A stretch of 64,000 nucleotides of DNA, taken from NCBI RefSeq assembly GCF_004116955.1, contig NZ_CP026362.1, positions 2,800,501 through 2,864,500 on the forward strand, read 5' to 3'. A program made the translations under genes and the position numbers. The DNA is from Bacillus vallismortis (GTDB lineage Bacteria > Bacillota > Bacilli > Bacillales > Bacillaceae). Shown piece by piece: positions 33,673 to 42,628 of the stretch (positions are counted from its first letter, which is position 1; each line of letters starts with the position of its first letter). Below the pieces are notes generated by a model. The model did not search any database and was not told the origin of the DNA. It was given only the letters and a program-made list of their open reading frames with translations.

Positions 33673-34339
33673 GAGTTTCCCTCCAATTTTTCACGATAGA
33701 CTGAAACAATGTAAGACCGTCGGCGCTTCCAAGCAGTTCATCAACCGCGCGCTCAGGATGAGGCATCATGCCTAATACGTTGCCTTTCTCATTCACGACA
33801 CCGGCAATGTCGCTGACACTTCCGTTCATATTGGAGCCGTATGTGAACGCGATTTGATTGTTAGCTTTCAATGAAGCAAGCGTTTCGTCATCACAATAAA
33901 AATTCCCTTCACCGTGGGCAACCGGGATGGTAATCGATTGGTCCTTTTCGTAGGAAGAAGTGAATAAGGTTTCGTCGTTCTGAACAATCAATTCAGCCGG
34001 ACGGCAAATGAACTTCAAATCTTTGTTGCGTCTCATTGCGCCTGGCAGAAGGCCGAGCTCCTGTAAAATCTGGAATCCGTTGCAGACGCCAAGAACAGGT
34101 TTTCCTTCAGCCGCCGCCTGTTTGACAGCTGGCATAATATTCGCAAATCGGGCGATAGCGCCGCATCTTAAATAATCGCCGTAAGAAAATCCTCCCGGGA
34201 TTAACACGCCGTCGAAGCCGTCAAGGCTTGTTTCCTCATGCCAGACGTATTCCACTTCATGGCCAAGCTCATCCTTTACAGCATGATACATATCGATATC
34301 ACAGTTGGAGCCGGGTAACACAATCACCGCAAATTTCAC
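33656..34339 (-). CDS. purQ: Phosphoribosylformylglycinamidine synthase, glutaminase subunit
   Basis: 227-residue class I glutamine amidotransferase. Nucleophile in [11 protein letters not shown] and the His/Glu pair in [10 protein letters not shown]. It supplies ammonia to PurL in the PurLSQ complex. The ATG overlaps purS by 4 nt. Confidence 0.98.
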   Translation of the reverse strand: MKFAVIVLPGSNCDIDMYHAVKDELGHEVEYVWHEETSLDGFDGVLIPGGFSYGDYLRCGAIARFANIMPAVKQAAAEGKPVLGVCNGFQILQELGLLPGAMRRNKDLKFICRPAELIVQNDETLFTSSYEKDQSITIPVAHGEGNFYCDDETLASLKANNQIAFTYGSNMNGSVSDIAGVVNEKGNVLGMMPHPERAVDELLGSADGLTLFQSIVKNWRETHVTTA

Positions 34340-34590
34340 TGTGCGACTACCTCCTCAACCTCGTATCTGTAATCTTCAATTACTGTATTCGCAAGAAGTT
34401 TTTCGCACATTTCTTTCACCAGTACGTCAAGATCGCGGTCAGATTTTTCAATGGTAAGCTCCATGTATTTTCCGATCCGCACATCTTGAACTTCGTTGTA
34501 AGTCATACTGTGCAAGGCATGCTGGACAGCGCTCCCTTGTGGATCTAGCACACTTTCTTTTAAGCTGACATAAACTTTCACTTTATACAT
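34336..34590 (-). CDS. purS: PurS subunit of FGAM synthase
   Basis: 84 residues, small alpha/beta protein with the family pattern [17 protein letters not shown]. It bridges PurL and PurQ and allows ammonia transfer. Overlaps purC by 8 nt and purQ by 4 nt. Confidence 0.97.
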   Translation of the reverse strand: MYKVKVYVSLKESVLDPQGSAVQHALHSMTYNEVQDVRIGKYMELTIEKSDRDLDVLVKEMCEKLLANTVIEDYRYEVEEVVAQ

Positions 34591-35308
34591 GATGAATGCC
34601 TCCCAGTCTTTTGAAAATCTCTTCGTATGCGTCGGTTAAGCTTCCCAGATTGCGCCTGAATAAATCTTTGTCCAGCTTTTCGTTCGTGTCTTTATCCCAC
34701 AAGCGGCATGTGTCAGGAGAAATTTCATCCGCCAATAGCACTTGCCCGTCTGCATCTAAACCGAATTCAAGCTTGAAATCTATTAATCTGACATGACAAT
34801 CGTCAAAAATGGCCTGAAGCTCTTCATTTACTGTTTTTGTAATGGACTTGATCGTTTCTACCTGCTTAGAGTTTGCCGCTTTTAAAAGCCAAATATGATC
34901 TTCTGTGATGAGCGGATCACCCAGCGCGTCATCCTTGTAGTAAAACTCGATAATCGGCTGTTCAAGCTCCGTGCCTTCTGGAATGCCGAGACGTTTGGAC
35001 ATGCTTCCTGCCACAACATTTCTGACGACGACTTCAAGCGGCACAATCGTCACTTTTTTAATAAGCTGCTCTGTTTCAGATATGCGCTCGATGAAGTGGT
35101 TGTTAATCCCCTTAGTATGAAGGTGTTTGAAAATCAGGCTTGAAATCTCGTTATTTAAGCGTCCTTTGCCGCTGATTTCTGCTTTTTTCTCGCCGTTAAA
35201 AGCAGTGGCGGAGTCTTTATACACGACATACAGCGTGTTTTCGTCATCGGTTTTGTAGATCTTTTTTGCTTTTCCTTCGTATAAAAGTTCATTCTTCACA
35301 ATATTCAC
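34583..35308 (-). CDS. purC: SAICAR synthase
   Basis: 241 residues from a GTG at 35308, with GGAGG 7 nt upstream. A longer reading frame continues 12 codons further but without a ribosome site. Signatures are LLYEGKAKKIY and LADEISPDTCRLWD. It joins aspartate to CAIR. The 74-nt gap to purB is one of the few in the operon. Confidence 0.97.
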   Translation of the reverse strand: MNIVKNELLYEGKAKKIYKTDDENTLYVVYKDSATAFNGEKKAEISGKGRLNNEISSLIFKHLHTKGINNHFIERISETEQLIKKVTIVPLEVVVRNVVAGSMSKRLGIPEGTELEQPIIEFYYKDDALGDPLITEDHIWLLKAANSKQVETIKSITKTVNEELQAIFDDCHVRLIDFKLEFGLDADGQVLLADEISPDTCRLWDKDTNEKLDKDLFRRNLGSLTDAYEEIFKRLGGIHHV

Positions 35309-35382
35309 GGAAGGCCTCCTAACCCGAATGTTGGGAATTTTCAAACTGCGACGACTTAGAAGAAGCCGCCTAAAAGCTTCTT

Positions 35383-36678
35383 CTATGCCAAACCTAAACG
35401 TTCAAAGATCAGATCAACATTTTTCAGATGGTAGTTGTAATCAAAGCAGTCAGCGATTTTTTCCGGAGAAAGACGGGACGTGATTTTCTCTTCCGCTTCC
35501 ACAAGCTCACGGAACGGCACTTGTTTTTCCCACGCCTCCATTGCTTTTGGCTGCACTGTATCATAGGCTTCTTCACGAGTCAGGCCTGTGTCAATCAAGG
35601 CAAGCAGTACGCGCTGAGAATAAATAAGGCCGAGCGTGCGGTCCATGTTGCGCTTCATGTTTTCCGGGAAGACCGTTAAATTTTTCACGATGTTGGAGAA
35701 ACGGTTCAGCATGTAGTTCAACGCAATTGTCGCATCCGGTAGAATAATCCGTTCTGCTGAAGAATGAGAAATATCGCGTTCGTGCCATAATGGAACATTT
35801 TCGTAAGCCGTCATCATGTAGCCGCGGATGACGCGCGCCATGCCTGTCATGTTCTCAGAGCCAATCGGATTGCGTTTGTGCGGCATAGCGGATGAACCCT
35901 TTTGCCCTTTCGCGAAGAATTCCTCAACTTCACGTGTTTCACTCTTTTGCAGACCGCGGATTTCCACTGCGAATTTCTCAACACTTGTCGCGATCAAAGC
36001 GAGTGTCGCCATATAATCAGCATGGCGGTCACGCTGAAGCGTTTGTGTTGAAATCGGCGCAGCTTTCAATCCGAGTTTCTCACAGACATATTGCTCTACA
36101 AAGGGATCGATGTTCGCGTATGTGCCGACCGCGCCGGAAATCTTCCCAACCTCGATGCCTGCTTTCGCTTGTTTAAAACGCTCAAGATTCCGTTTCATTT
36201 CTTCATGCCAAAGCGCAAGTTTTAAACCGAATGTTGTCGGCTCAGCGTGTACGCCGTGTGTGCGCCCCATCATGACTGTGTATTTATGCTCTTTCGCTTT
36301 TTCTTTTATGATGTCAACAAATCTCTCAAGGTCCTTGAGCAGAATATCGTTTGCCTGTTTTAATAAGTAAGAAAGCGCAGTGTCCACAACGTCAGTTGAC
36401 GTTAATCCGTAGTGCACCCATTTTCTTTCTTCGCCCAGTGATTCGGAAACGGCGCGTGTAAAAGCGACAACGTCATGGCGCGTGTCCTGTTCGATTTCTA
36501 AAATGCGGTTGATGTCAAATGACGCGTTCTCGCGCATAACCTTTACGTCTTCTTTTGGAATGACGCCAAGCTCCGCCCACGCTTCACAGGCAAGAATCTC
36601 AACTTCCAGCCATGCTTGAAATCTGTTTTCATCCGTCCAAATCGCGGACATTTCAGGTCTTGAATAACGTTCGATCAT
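35383..36678 (-). CDS. purB: Adenylosuccinate lyase
   Basis: 431 residues. The fumarase/aspartase-superfamily signature [16 protein letters not shown] is near residues 262-277, and the other catalytic region TSTDVVDTA near 93. It acts twice in purine synthesis, on SAICAR and on adenylosuccinate. Overlaps purK by 4 nt. Confidence 0.98.
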   Translation of the reverse strand: MIERYSRPEMSAIWTDENRFQAWLEVEILACEAWAELGVIPKEDVKVMRENASFDINRILEIEQDTRHDVVAFTRAVSESLGEERKWVHYGLTSTDVVDTALSYLLKQANDILLKDLERFVDIIKEKAKEHKYTVMMGRTHGVHAEPTTFGLKLALWHEEMKRNLERFKQAKAGIEVGKISGAVGTYANIDPFVEQYVCEKLGLKAAPISTQTLQRDRHADYMATLALIATSVEKFAVEIRGLQKSETREVEEFFAKGQKGSSAMPHKRNPIGSENMTGMARVIRGYMMTAYENVPLWHERDISHSSAERIILPDATIALNYMLNRFSNIVKNLTVFPENMKRNMDRTLGLIYSQRVLLALIDTGLTREEAYDTVQPKAMEAWEKQVPFRELVEAEEKITSRLSPEKIADCFDYNYHLKNVDLIFERLGLA

Positions 36679-37817
36679 TCTGCTTGTCCTCCGTCTCTAT
36701 TCATCCATTTATTTGTAATCTCCTGAATCCAGTGGTCTTCAGGCTGCTTCATAAATGTAATATGCCCCATTTTGCGGCCTTTTTTGATTTCATGTTTTCC
36801 GTATATATAGAGCTTTGCTTCTTTTATAAGCTCCGGCTCTTCCTCCACAAGCTTCACTTCATCGCCGAGTAGATTTACCATCATGCCCGGCTTCAGCAAA
36901 TCTGTTTTCCCGAGCGGAAGGCCGCACACCGCTCTAATATGCTGTTCAAACTGGCTCGTTTCGCAAAGATCCAGCGTATAATGCCCTGAATTGTGCGGTC
37001 TCGGCGCCAGTTCATTGACCAAAAGCTCTCCGTCTTCGGTCAGGAACATTTCAACAGCGAGCGGCCCGACAAGGTTAAGGTCGCCTGCAAGCTTAACGGC
37101 CAGCTCAGCAGCCTTCTTCTGAATTCCTTCCCCCACCCGCGCAGGCACGATGCTTTGGAATAGAATATTGTTGTAATGTATGTTTTCAGCTGCCGGAAAT
37201 GCAGAAACTTCGCCGTTTACCGATCTGACGACAATGACCGACAGTTCCATTTTAAAAGAAACCCAGCTTTCGAGAATGCAAGTTCCGTGTTCTAAAAGAG
37301 CGGCAGCCTGCTCCATTTGCGCCTCTTCCTTGATCACAAATTGGCCTTTGCCATCATATCCGCCGCGGCATGTTTTCAGTACTGCGGGAAGCCCCAGATC
37401 CTGTACCGCCTGTTTCAGTTCATCCTTTGACTTGACGATTTTGTACGGCGCGACTTCACAGCCCGCGTCTTGAATGGCTTTTTTCTCTGTTTCACGGTTT
37501 TGGGTAATGAGCAGCAGCTCACTTCCTTGCGGGAGATACGCATGATCTTTTAGCCAATGCAGCGCATCATAGTCGATGTTTTCAAATTCATACGTGATGA
37601 TGTCGCTGATTTCAGCCAATTTCCGAATCGCTTCACGGTCATTGTAATGAGCGGTAATCTCAACATCCGCAACCTGGCCGCACGGCGAATCTTTCACTGG
37701 ATCAACGACCGCGACTTTATACCCCATTTGTTTAGCGGACACAGCCATCATTTTCCCAAGCTGGCCGCCGCCGATGATGCCGATGACAGCTCCCGGATAG
37801 ATCGTTTGTTTAGACAA
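36675..37817 (-). CDS. purK: 5-(carboxyamino)imidazole ribonucleotide synthase
   Basis: 380 residues if read from the TTG at 37817, which gives the N-terminus [11 protein letters not shown] as in 168; a GTG at 37826 would add three residues. Neither has a strong ribosome site, so coupling to purE is likely because the genes overlap. ATP-grasp signatures: [22 protein letters not shown] and [14 protein letters not shown]. Confidence 0.95.
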   Translation of the reverse strand: MSKQTIYPGAVIGIIGGGQLGKMMAVSAKQMGYKVAVVDPVKDSPCGQVADVEITAHYNDREAIRKLAEISDIITYEFENIDYDALHWLKDHAYLPQGSELLLITQNRETEKKAIQDAGCEVAPYKIVKSKDELKQAVQDLGLPAVLKTCRGGYDGKGQFVIKEEAQMEQAAALLEHGTCILESWVSFKMELSVIVVRSVNGEVSAFPAAENIHYNNILFQSIVPARVGEGIQKKAAELAVKLAGDLNLVGPLAVEMFLTEDGELLVNELAPRPHNSGHYTLDLCETSQFEQHIRAVCGLPLGKTDLLKPGMMVNLLGDEVKLVEEEPELIKEAKLYIYGKHEIKKGRKMGHITFMKQPEDHWIQEITNKWMNRDGGQAE

Positions 37818-38298
37818 GCTGATCACTGCTTTCTAACACCGCCTGTTTTGTTTTTTCTCTTCTATCATCCAGCTTACGGGCAAGATCCGCGTCAAAAGCT
37901 GACAACATCTGCGCCGCTAACAGGCCTGCGTTCACAGCGCCCGCTTTGCCGATGGATGTTGTCGCAACAGGCACGCCTCCAGGCATCTGGACGATGGAAA
38001 GAAGTGAATCGAGTCCGTTCAGCGCCTTAGACTGAACCGGAACTCCGATGACCGGCAGCGTCGTTTTTGCAGCCGTCATCCCCGGCAAGTGCGCCGCCCC
38101 TCCGGCTCCAGCGATGATCACCTTGATGCCTCTTTCTCTCGCAGTCTCAGCGTATTCAAACATGAAATCAGGCGTCCGGTGAGCGGAAACGACCTTTTTT
38201 TCGTACGGAACATTAAGTTCGTCAAGTATGTCGCATGCGTTTTTCATTGTCTCCCAATCGGAAGTGCTTCCCATGATGATTCCTACTAGCGGCTGCAT
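37810..38298 (-). CDS. purE: N5-carboxyaminoimidazole ribonucleotide mutase
   Basis: 162 residues, class I PurE. N-terminal [13 protein letters not shown], catalytic His in SAHRTPDFM, and [12 protein letters not shown]. First gene of the pur operon, with GGTGGG upstream and about 160 nt after the riboswitch aptamer. Confidence 0.98.
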   Translation of the reverse strand: MQPLVGIIMGSTSDWETMKNACDILDELNVPYEKKVVSAHRTPDFMFEYAETARERGIKVIIAGAGGAAHLPGMTAAKTTLPVIGVPVQSKALNGLDSLLSIVQMPGGVPVATTSIGKAGAVNAGLLAAQMLSAFDADLARKLDDRREKTKQAVLESSDQLV

Positions 38299-38335
38299 TC
38301 TGTTCCCACCTTCTCATGCTTTTGTTTTCAGAAAA

Positions 38336-38392
38336 TAAAAAATACCCGCTCTGCATTGCACTTATGAGGAAGCAATACAAACCGGGCATGGT
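38336..38392 (-). terminator. Riboswitch-controlled terminator ahead of purE
   Basis: On the minus strand the arms GCCCGGTTTGTATTGC and GCAATGCAGAGCGGGT pair into a long hairpin followed by TTTTTT, about 40 nt before purE. When the upstream aptamer is guanine-bound this terminator should form and stop transcription (known mechanism of the family). Confidence 0.88.
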
Positions 38393-38452
38393 ACATGTAT
38401 CGTCAGTCGTTCGCTTCTGCGATATATCCATGTCAGTTTTATCGATCACTTT

Positions 38453-38522
38453 CCTGCATAGTCCGGCAATTTACGGTTGCCGGGTAGAAACTTATGGGCC
38501 ATATTCCCAAGATTATATGAGG
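38453..38522 (-). ncRNA. Guanine (purine) riboswitch aptamer of the pur operon
   Basis: Minus strand holds the conserved aptamer parts: CATATAATC at P1/J1-2, the two kissing loops within ATATGG and GTTTCTACC, the P3 stem CCGGCAACCGTAAATTGCCGG, and GACTATG at J3-1. The C in GACTATG is the specificity base for guanine/hypoxanthine; adenine riboswitches have U there. Confidence 0.96.
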
Positions 38523-38543
38523 TCGTGTTTTGATTTCATGTTT

Positions 38544-38572
38544 ATCTTAACAACGGACATGGATAATGTCAA
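38544..38572 (-). promoter_or_regulatory. Promoter of the purine operon
   Basis: Minus strand -35 TTGACA (38572-38567), 17-nt spacer, -10 TAAGAT (38549-38544). It lies directly upstream of the riboswitch. Confidence 0.88.
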
Positions 38573-38574
38573 CG

Positions 38575-38620
38575 ATATTATCGAACGATACAAAAATTGA
38601 TTCTGTTAATGTTCGTGTTT
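38575..38620. promoter_or_regulatory. Paired PurR boxes of the purine operon
   Basis: Two PurBox-like sequences in inverted orientation: ATATTATCGAACGAT (38575-38589) and TTAATGTTCGTGTTT (38606-38620, whose complement contains CACGAACATTA). They sit just upstream of the -35 and touch the yebG stop codon. PurR represses through such pairs, relieved by PRPP. Confidence 0.8.
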
Positions 38621-38817
38621 TAGATCAGTTTCCCTTCAAAAATGATTTTTCTCCCGCATGGAACGATCTGAATTGACCCATTTTCCTTTTTCTCCATAAA
38701 AATAGGCTCCTCCATTCGCCGTACAGGCAAATATCCTTCCTCTTTCATTTGCTGAATCACAGCGTCAATCGTTTGCTGCTCTGTCACTTCAAACTTTTTC
38801 TTCTTCGGCTTTGCCAT
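38620..38817 (-). CDS. yebG: NETI-motif protein YebG
   Basis: 65 residues, lysine-rich N-terminus (KPKKKKFEV) then a short basic/acidic core ending [11 protein letters not shown]. Recognised as the Bacillus YebG/NETI family of unknown function. Overlaps the yebE stop by one base, so co-transcribed with yebE. Confidence 0.88.
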   Translation of the reverse strand: MAKPKKKKFEVTEQQTIDAVIQQMKEEGYLPVRRMEEPIFMEKKENGSIQIVPCGRKIIFEGKLI

Positions 38818-39371
38818 TATTCTTTAATTCTCCTCTTCTTCACCGCTTTGACCCAGAAGCCGCCGTGGATTGTTTTTGGTTCATACGCAATAATAAAGGC
38901 TTTTGAATCAATTGTCTTAATCGTATCATACAGCTGGAGTTCATACTTTCTCGGTGTCAGAATCTGAAGGGCTGTACGGTCGCCTTCAAGTCCGCCGGCC
39001 ACCCAGTTTGTCACGCCGTAGCCTTTTTCACGGAGCTGCCTTGGAAGATCAACATCCAGCTCCTTCGTAATCACATTGACCATAATATAGCCAAGCGCCA
39101 ACTTTTCTTCTATTTTCATGCCGACAATGACGCCAAGACCGTATCCAAGCGCGTACGCAATTACGTTTTGAATCTGGTCTAAGTTATCAAGCACCAGACT
39201 CAGCCCTGTCACATAAACCAGTATCTCAATCGTACTAATACCGCCAGCTAAATACCTCTGGCCTTTCAGCGTTAAAATCATTCTTATCGTGAAAAATGAC
39301 ACGTAGACAATATTAATAATGAGAATTATGAGTGCCATAGCTATCCCATTTGATAAGATGGTTTGCATCAT
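38817..39371 (-). CDS. yebE: UPF0316 membrane protein YebE
   Basis: 184 residues. Three membrane helices in the first ~95 residues ([43 protein letters not shown]), followed by a cytoplasmic DUF2179-type domain ([21 protein letters not shown]). Function unknown. It has its own promoter and is followed directly by yebG. Confidence 0.92.
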   Translation of the reverse strand: MMQTILSNGIAMALIILIINIVYVSFFTIRMILTLKGQRYLAGGISTIEILVYVTGLSLVLDNLDQIQNVIAYALGYGLGVIVGMKIEEKLALGYIMVNVITKELDVDLPRQLREKGYGVTNWVAGGLEGDRTALQILTPRKYELQLYDTIKTIDSKAFIIAYEPKTIHGGFWVKAVKKRRIKE

Positions 39372-39414
39372 TTCATTTCATCTCCCTACTCTTCAGCATG
39401 CATAAAGCATTCAT

Positions 39415-39443
39415 ATTCTACTAGAGAAACACGCCGTTTTCAA
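39415..39443 (-). promoter_or_regulatory. Promoter of yebE-yebG
   Basis: Minus strand TTGAAA (39443-39438), 17-nt spacer, TAGAAT (39420-39415), about 45 nt before the yebE start codon. Confidence 0.65.
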
Positions 39444-39539
39444 TCAACCGATGCCCTAAACCGCTTGAAAAAATGTCAACACGCTTTATCAGATTAAACA
39501 GTAGTAGCTTACCCTTTTTCTAACCTTTTCAACATCAAA

Positions 39540-39566
39540 ACAAAAAAGCCCGCTTTTCAGCAGACT
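39540..39566 (-). terminator. Terminator after yebD
   Basis: Minus strand stem GTCTGCT / AGCGGGC (two G-U pairs), GAAA loop, followed by TTTTTTG. Confidence 0.7.
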
Positions 39567-39587
39567 CATCTCTTCTCATATCTATTG

Positions 39588-39755
39588 TCAGATCTCTTTT
39601 TTCATTTTCAGAAGGGACTTGTATTCTTTTTCAAGCTCACTCAGTGTATAGTCAGCAAGCTGTTCCCCTCTTCCCTGATAAAATTCCGAGAGCAGTAATT
39701 TGTTTTTTAAAAATTGCTTCTTTTGATTAATCGCTCGGCGAAGTACTTCAGCCAT
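39588..39755 (-). CDS. yebD: Small protein YebD
   Basis: 55 residues from the ATG at 39755, with AAGGAGG 9 nt upstream; two nearer ATG codons sit too close to the ribosome site. Sequence begins MAEVLRRAINQKKQF and is highly charged and helical. The N-terminal part resembles small Spo0E-like or Fur-regulated peptides only in size; I do not assign a function. It matches the position and size of yebD in 168. Confidence 0.8.
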   Translation of the reverse strand: MAEVLRRAINQKKQFLKNKLLLSEFYQGRGEQLADYTLSELEKEYKSLLKMKKEI

Positions 39756-39814
39756 GTCCATCATCCTCCTTACACATAAAGGTTTGTACGCTGGACGTTT
39801 ACAGCATTTTCACC

Positions 39815-39843
39815 ATCATACACGGATTAATCCTACAAATCAA
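39815..39843 (-). promoter_or_regulatory. Promoter of yebD
   Basis: Minus strand TTGATT (39843-39838), 17-nt spacer, TATGAT (39820-39815). Confidence 0.65.
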
Positions 39844-39881
39844 CTATGTTTTTTAGATATATTTGTAAAAAGTGTGACATA

Positions 39882-39911
39882 AAAAAACCGGCTATGAACA
39901 CCGGTTTTTTT
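39882..39911 (-). terminator. Terminator after yebC
   Basis: Stem AAAAACCGG / CCGGTTTTT with runs of A and T on both sides; works in either direction. Confidence 0.85.
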
Positions 39912-39913
39912 CA

Positions 39914-40717
39914 TTAAAGCGGAATCAGCGACGCCGTGAAATATTCAGAGATAAACGGCCAGGTCACTGCCGTAAACAGCAGCCCTACAGCAACTACCGC
40001 AAACACACAATAGATATAGTCAATCGGTGCGTCCTGTGCGGCCTGATACAGACGCTGGACATACAGCGCCATCATGAAAAAGATCGAAAACAAGATCAGC
40101 ACTGTAAACAGAACTGTTAGCATCGGGATATTTACGATCGCAAAGATCAGCCAAAGGAGTGAAACAGCAATTACCGGCACTAACAATGAGCCTACACCGG
40201 CAGCAATTTCTCTGAACGTCACCTTCTGCTTCATCATATAGCGGGAAACGGCCCATATGGCAAAGACCATTACCGCGAAAAAGAGAAGCAAATACACAAG
40301 AACGACTAAAAATCCGTCATAGAAAGCGTGATGGCGTTCTCCAAACCCGAGCGGCCGATTCCAGCTGGCCTTTAACTGAAACCAGTTCCCGATTGAAAAG
40401 ATCAAACTGAATATAAGCATTGAAATCAGGCCATACTTATAATGAGAAAAACCATCCGTAACAACGGTTTTCGCTGGTGATTTTAAAATTGAGAACGCAA
40501 AACCGCAATACCTGTTGATGGCTGCCCATACAGACGCAAGCTTGTCTTTAACAGTTGATTCACCGCGTTCCTTATGCAGTTTCTGCTTTTGTTTTTTCTT
40601 CTGCTTGCTTTGCCTGCTCGCCTTTCTGGACATTCTCGATAGCGGCTCTTCATCTGCATCTATTCTTTCACTCTGGTTAACTTCTTCTTCATACATTTCT
40701 TTTCTTTCTTCCGTCAT
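39914..40717 (-). CDS. yebC: YIP1-like membrane protein YebC
   Basis: 267 residues from the ATG at 40717 (GGAG 8 nt upstream); the longer frame starting at 40756 has no ribosome site. A charged, lysine-rich first ~60 residues (KASRQSKQKKKQKQK) is cytoplasmic; then about five membrane helices of a Yip1-type domain. Function unknown. The TTGACT/TACCTT pair about 40 nt upstream is a possible promoter. Confidence 0.88.
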   Translation of the reverse strand: MTEERKEMYEEEVNQSERIDADEEPLSRMSRKASRQSKQKKKQKQKLHKERGESTVKDKLASVWAAINRYCGFAFSILKSPAKTVVTDGFSHYKYGLISMLIFSLIFSIGNWFQLKASWNRPLGFGERHHAFYDGFLVVLVYLLLFFAVMVFAIWAVSRYMMKQKVTFREIAAGVGSLLVPVIAVSLLWLIFAIVNIPMLTVLFTVLILFSIFFMMALYVQRLYQAAQDAPIDYIYCVFAVVAVGLLFTAVTWPFISEYFTASLIPL

Positions 40718-40889
40718 GTCAGCAACTCCTATAAATAAAATACAGCGGAATACCATTCAGCAAGAAAATAAAACACTTATATAAGGTACCGAAGCCTTCC
40801 TGAACAGTCAAGTTATTTCCTTTTACATCATGCATGGCGGCACATCTACATGACGGTATATCCTATGAAATGGTTTTACCCTTTGCAAC

Positions 40890-40920
40890 AAAAAAACCAG
40901 CTGCATCAGCAGCTGGTTTC
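40890..40920 (-). terminator. Terminator after pbuG
   Basis: Minus strand AAACCAGCTGCT / AGCAGCTGGTTT-type hairpin followed by TTTTTTTG. Confidence 0.9.
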
Positions 40921-40925
40921 ATTCC

Positions 40926-42248
40926 TTATTTTAAGAAGATAAAGTACAGGATAAACACCACAAACAGTCCGTACATGATCGGATGAACCTCTTTTGCTTT
41001 TCCTTTGCACACCATTGTAATTGGATAGAAAATAAATCCAATCGCAATCCCGGTCGCGATGCTGTATGTTAACGGCATCATGATCATGGTAAGGAAAGCG
41101 GGAACGGCCACCTCGAACTTATCCCAAGCGATTTTGCCAAGCGGCGCCACCATCAATGCACCGACAATAATCAGTGCCGGAGCTGTTACATTTGAGGTAA
41201 CGACTGATAGAAGCGGTGAGAAAAACGTAGCCAGTAAAAAGAGAATGCCTGTTACAATTGCCGCAAATCCTGAACGGGCACCCGCAGCGACACCTGAGCT
41301 TGATTCCACGTAAGAAGTTGTGGTTGACGTACCGAGCATGGCGCCGATCACAATGGAAGATGAATCAGCCAAAAGCGCACGGCCCGCACGCGGCAATTTA
41401 TTTCCCTTCATTAAACCTGCTTGAGTTGCCACGGCAACAAGTGTACCCGCCGTATCAAAAAATCCGACAAACAAGAATGTTAAAATGACGATCAGCATTT
41501 GCACGGAGAAAATATCCGGCAGGTGAATCCATGCTTGTCCGAAAGTCGGCTCAAGGCTCGGCACACTGCCGATGATTTGAGTCGGAACCGGAACCAAACC
41601 GAAAATCATGCCGGCAACTGCTGTTAACAGCATCCCGATAAACACGCCCGCGTTCACGCGAAGCACCATTAAAATAACCGTTACAATCACACCAAAAATC
41701 GTTAACAGCACAGGACCGCTGTGAATGTTTCCAATGGTGACGAGTGTAGAAGGGTTAGAAGTAATAATTCCGGAACCTTGTAACCCAACGAATGTAATAA
41801 ACAATCCGATCCCCGCGCCGACAGCCAATTTCAGCTCCGGCGGAATCGCGTTGATGATTTTTTCACGAAAACCTGTTAACGAAAGAGCAACAAAGATAAG
41901 ACCTGAAATGAAAACACCAGACAAAGCGGCCTGCCATGAAATGCCCATGCCGAGGACGACAGAAAACGCAAAAAACGCGTTCAGCCCCATACCTGGCGCG
42001 ATGGCGATCGGATACCTCGCGATCAATCCCATTAAAATACAGCCTGCTGCAGACGCCAGCGCTGTCGCTGTAAAGACCGCGCCTTGATCAATTCTCAGCG
42101 CCTCCGGAAAATCTTTCACGCTCTCCAAAGCAAGCGTAATCGGATTGACGAACAGAATATATGCCATCGATAAAAAAGTCGTTAATCCGCCAATGATTTC
42201 ATTGCGATAGCTGGTGCCCAGCTCATCAAACTGAAAATACGTTTTCAA
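40926..42248 (-). CDS. pbuG: Hypoxanthine/guanine permease PbuG
   Basis: 440 residues, AzgA-type NCS2 transporter. Starts YFQFDELGTSYRNEIIGGLTTFLSMAYILFVNP, and carries the AzgA blocks GLNAFFAF and TTSYVESSSGVAAGARSG. About 12-14 membrane segments. It imports hypoxanthine and guanine. It is controlled here by PurR boxes and a guanine riboswitch, matching its substrate. Confidence 0.95.
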   Translation of the reverse strand: MKTYFQFDELGTSYRNEIIGGLTTFLSMAYILFVNPITLALESVKDFPEALRIDQGAVFTATALASAAGCILMGLIARYPIAIAPGMGLNAFFAFSVVLGMGISWQAALSGVFISGLIFVALSLTGFREKIINAIPPELKLAVGAGIGLFITFVGLQGSGIITSNPSTLVTIGNIHSGPVLLTIFGVIVTVILMVLRVNAGVFIGMLLTAVAGMIFGLVPVPTQIIGSVPSLEPTFGQAWIHLPDIFSVQMLIVILTFLFVGFFDTAGTLVAVATQAGLMKGNKLPRAGRALLADSSSIVIGAMLGTSTTTSYVESSSGVAAGARSGFAAIVTGILFLLATFFSPLLSVVTSNVTAPALIIVGALMVAPLGKIAWDKFEVAVPAFLTMIMMPLTYSIATGIAIGFIFYPITMVCKGKAKEVHPIMYGLFVVFILYFIFLK

Positions 42249-42303
42249 GCTATTTGACTCCCTTCACTCTTTGCTATTTATCCTGCCCTGAAATCGCCAA
42301 ATA

Positions 42304-42331
42304 AAAAACGCCCCAATGCATTTTGGGACGC
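42304..42331 (-). terminator. Riboswitch-controlled terminator ahead of pbuG
   Basis: Minus strand stem CGTCCCAA / TTGGGGCG, loop AATGCA, then TTTTTTAT, about 55 nt before pbuG. Confidence 0.88.
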
Positions 42332-42401
42332 TTGACTACAGACGGATTCCAGTTTGAATAAATAAACGTGTTTTATTTATATCAAACGAAAGAAATGTTT
42401 A

Positions 42402-42464
42402 CGTAGTCAAGCCATTTACGGTAGCTTGGTAGAGACTTGCGAGCCATATCCCCGCGATTATACG
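42402..42464 (-). ncRNA. Guanine (purine) riboswitch aptamer of pbuG
   Basis: Minus strand CGTATAATC ... GATATGGCTCGC ... GTCTCTACC ... CCGTAAATGG ... GACTACG. The loops and J3-1 cytosine fit a guanine/hypoxanthine aptamer. P3 is formed by CAAGCTACC and its partner. Confidence 0.95.
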
Positions 42465-42491
42465 AATTCATCTTATTTGATTTCTGTGTCT

Positions 42492-42520
42492 ATTGTACCA
42501 ATTGCGACATGAAATGACAA
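42492..42520 (-). promoter_or_regulatory. Promoter of pbuG
   Basis: Minus strand -35 TTGTCA (42520-42515), 17-nt spacer, -10 TACAAT (42497-42492), immediately upstream of the riboswitch. Confidence 0.82.
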
Positions 42521-42523
42521 TAT

Positions 42524-42568
42524 AAATAACGAACATTACTTATTAAAAAAATTGGTTTATTCGTCTAT
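42524..42568. promoter_or_regulatory. Paired PurR boxes of pbuG
   Basis: AAATAACGAACATTA (42524-42538) and an inverted partner TTTATTCGTCTAT (42556-42568) just upstream of the pbuG -35. The first is a strong PurBox; the second is weaker. The gap between pbuG and the next gene to the right is thus fully explained by regulatory elements. Confidence 0.72.
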
Positions 42569-42591
42569 TGACTTAATTGGTATAAATGATA

Positions 42592-42625
42592 AAAAAACCG
42601 TATGCATGACTGCATACGGCTTTTC
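42592..42625 (-). terminator. Terminator after the ECF/anti-sigma operon
   Basis: Minus strand stem CCGTATGCA / TGCATACGG, 4-nt loop, then TTTTTTT. Confidence 0.9.
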
Positions 42626-42628
42626 AGC

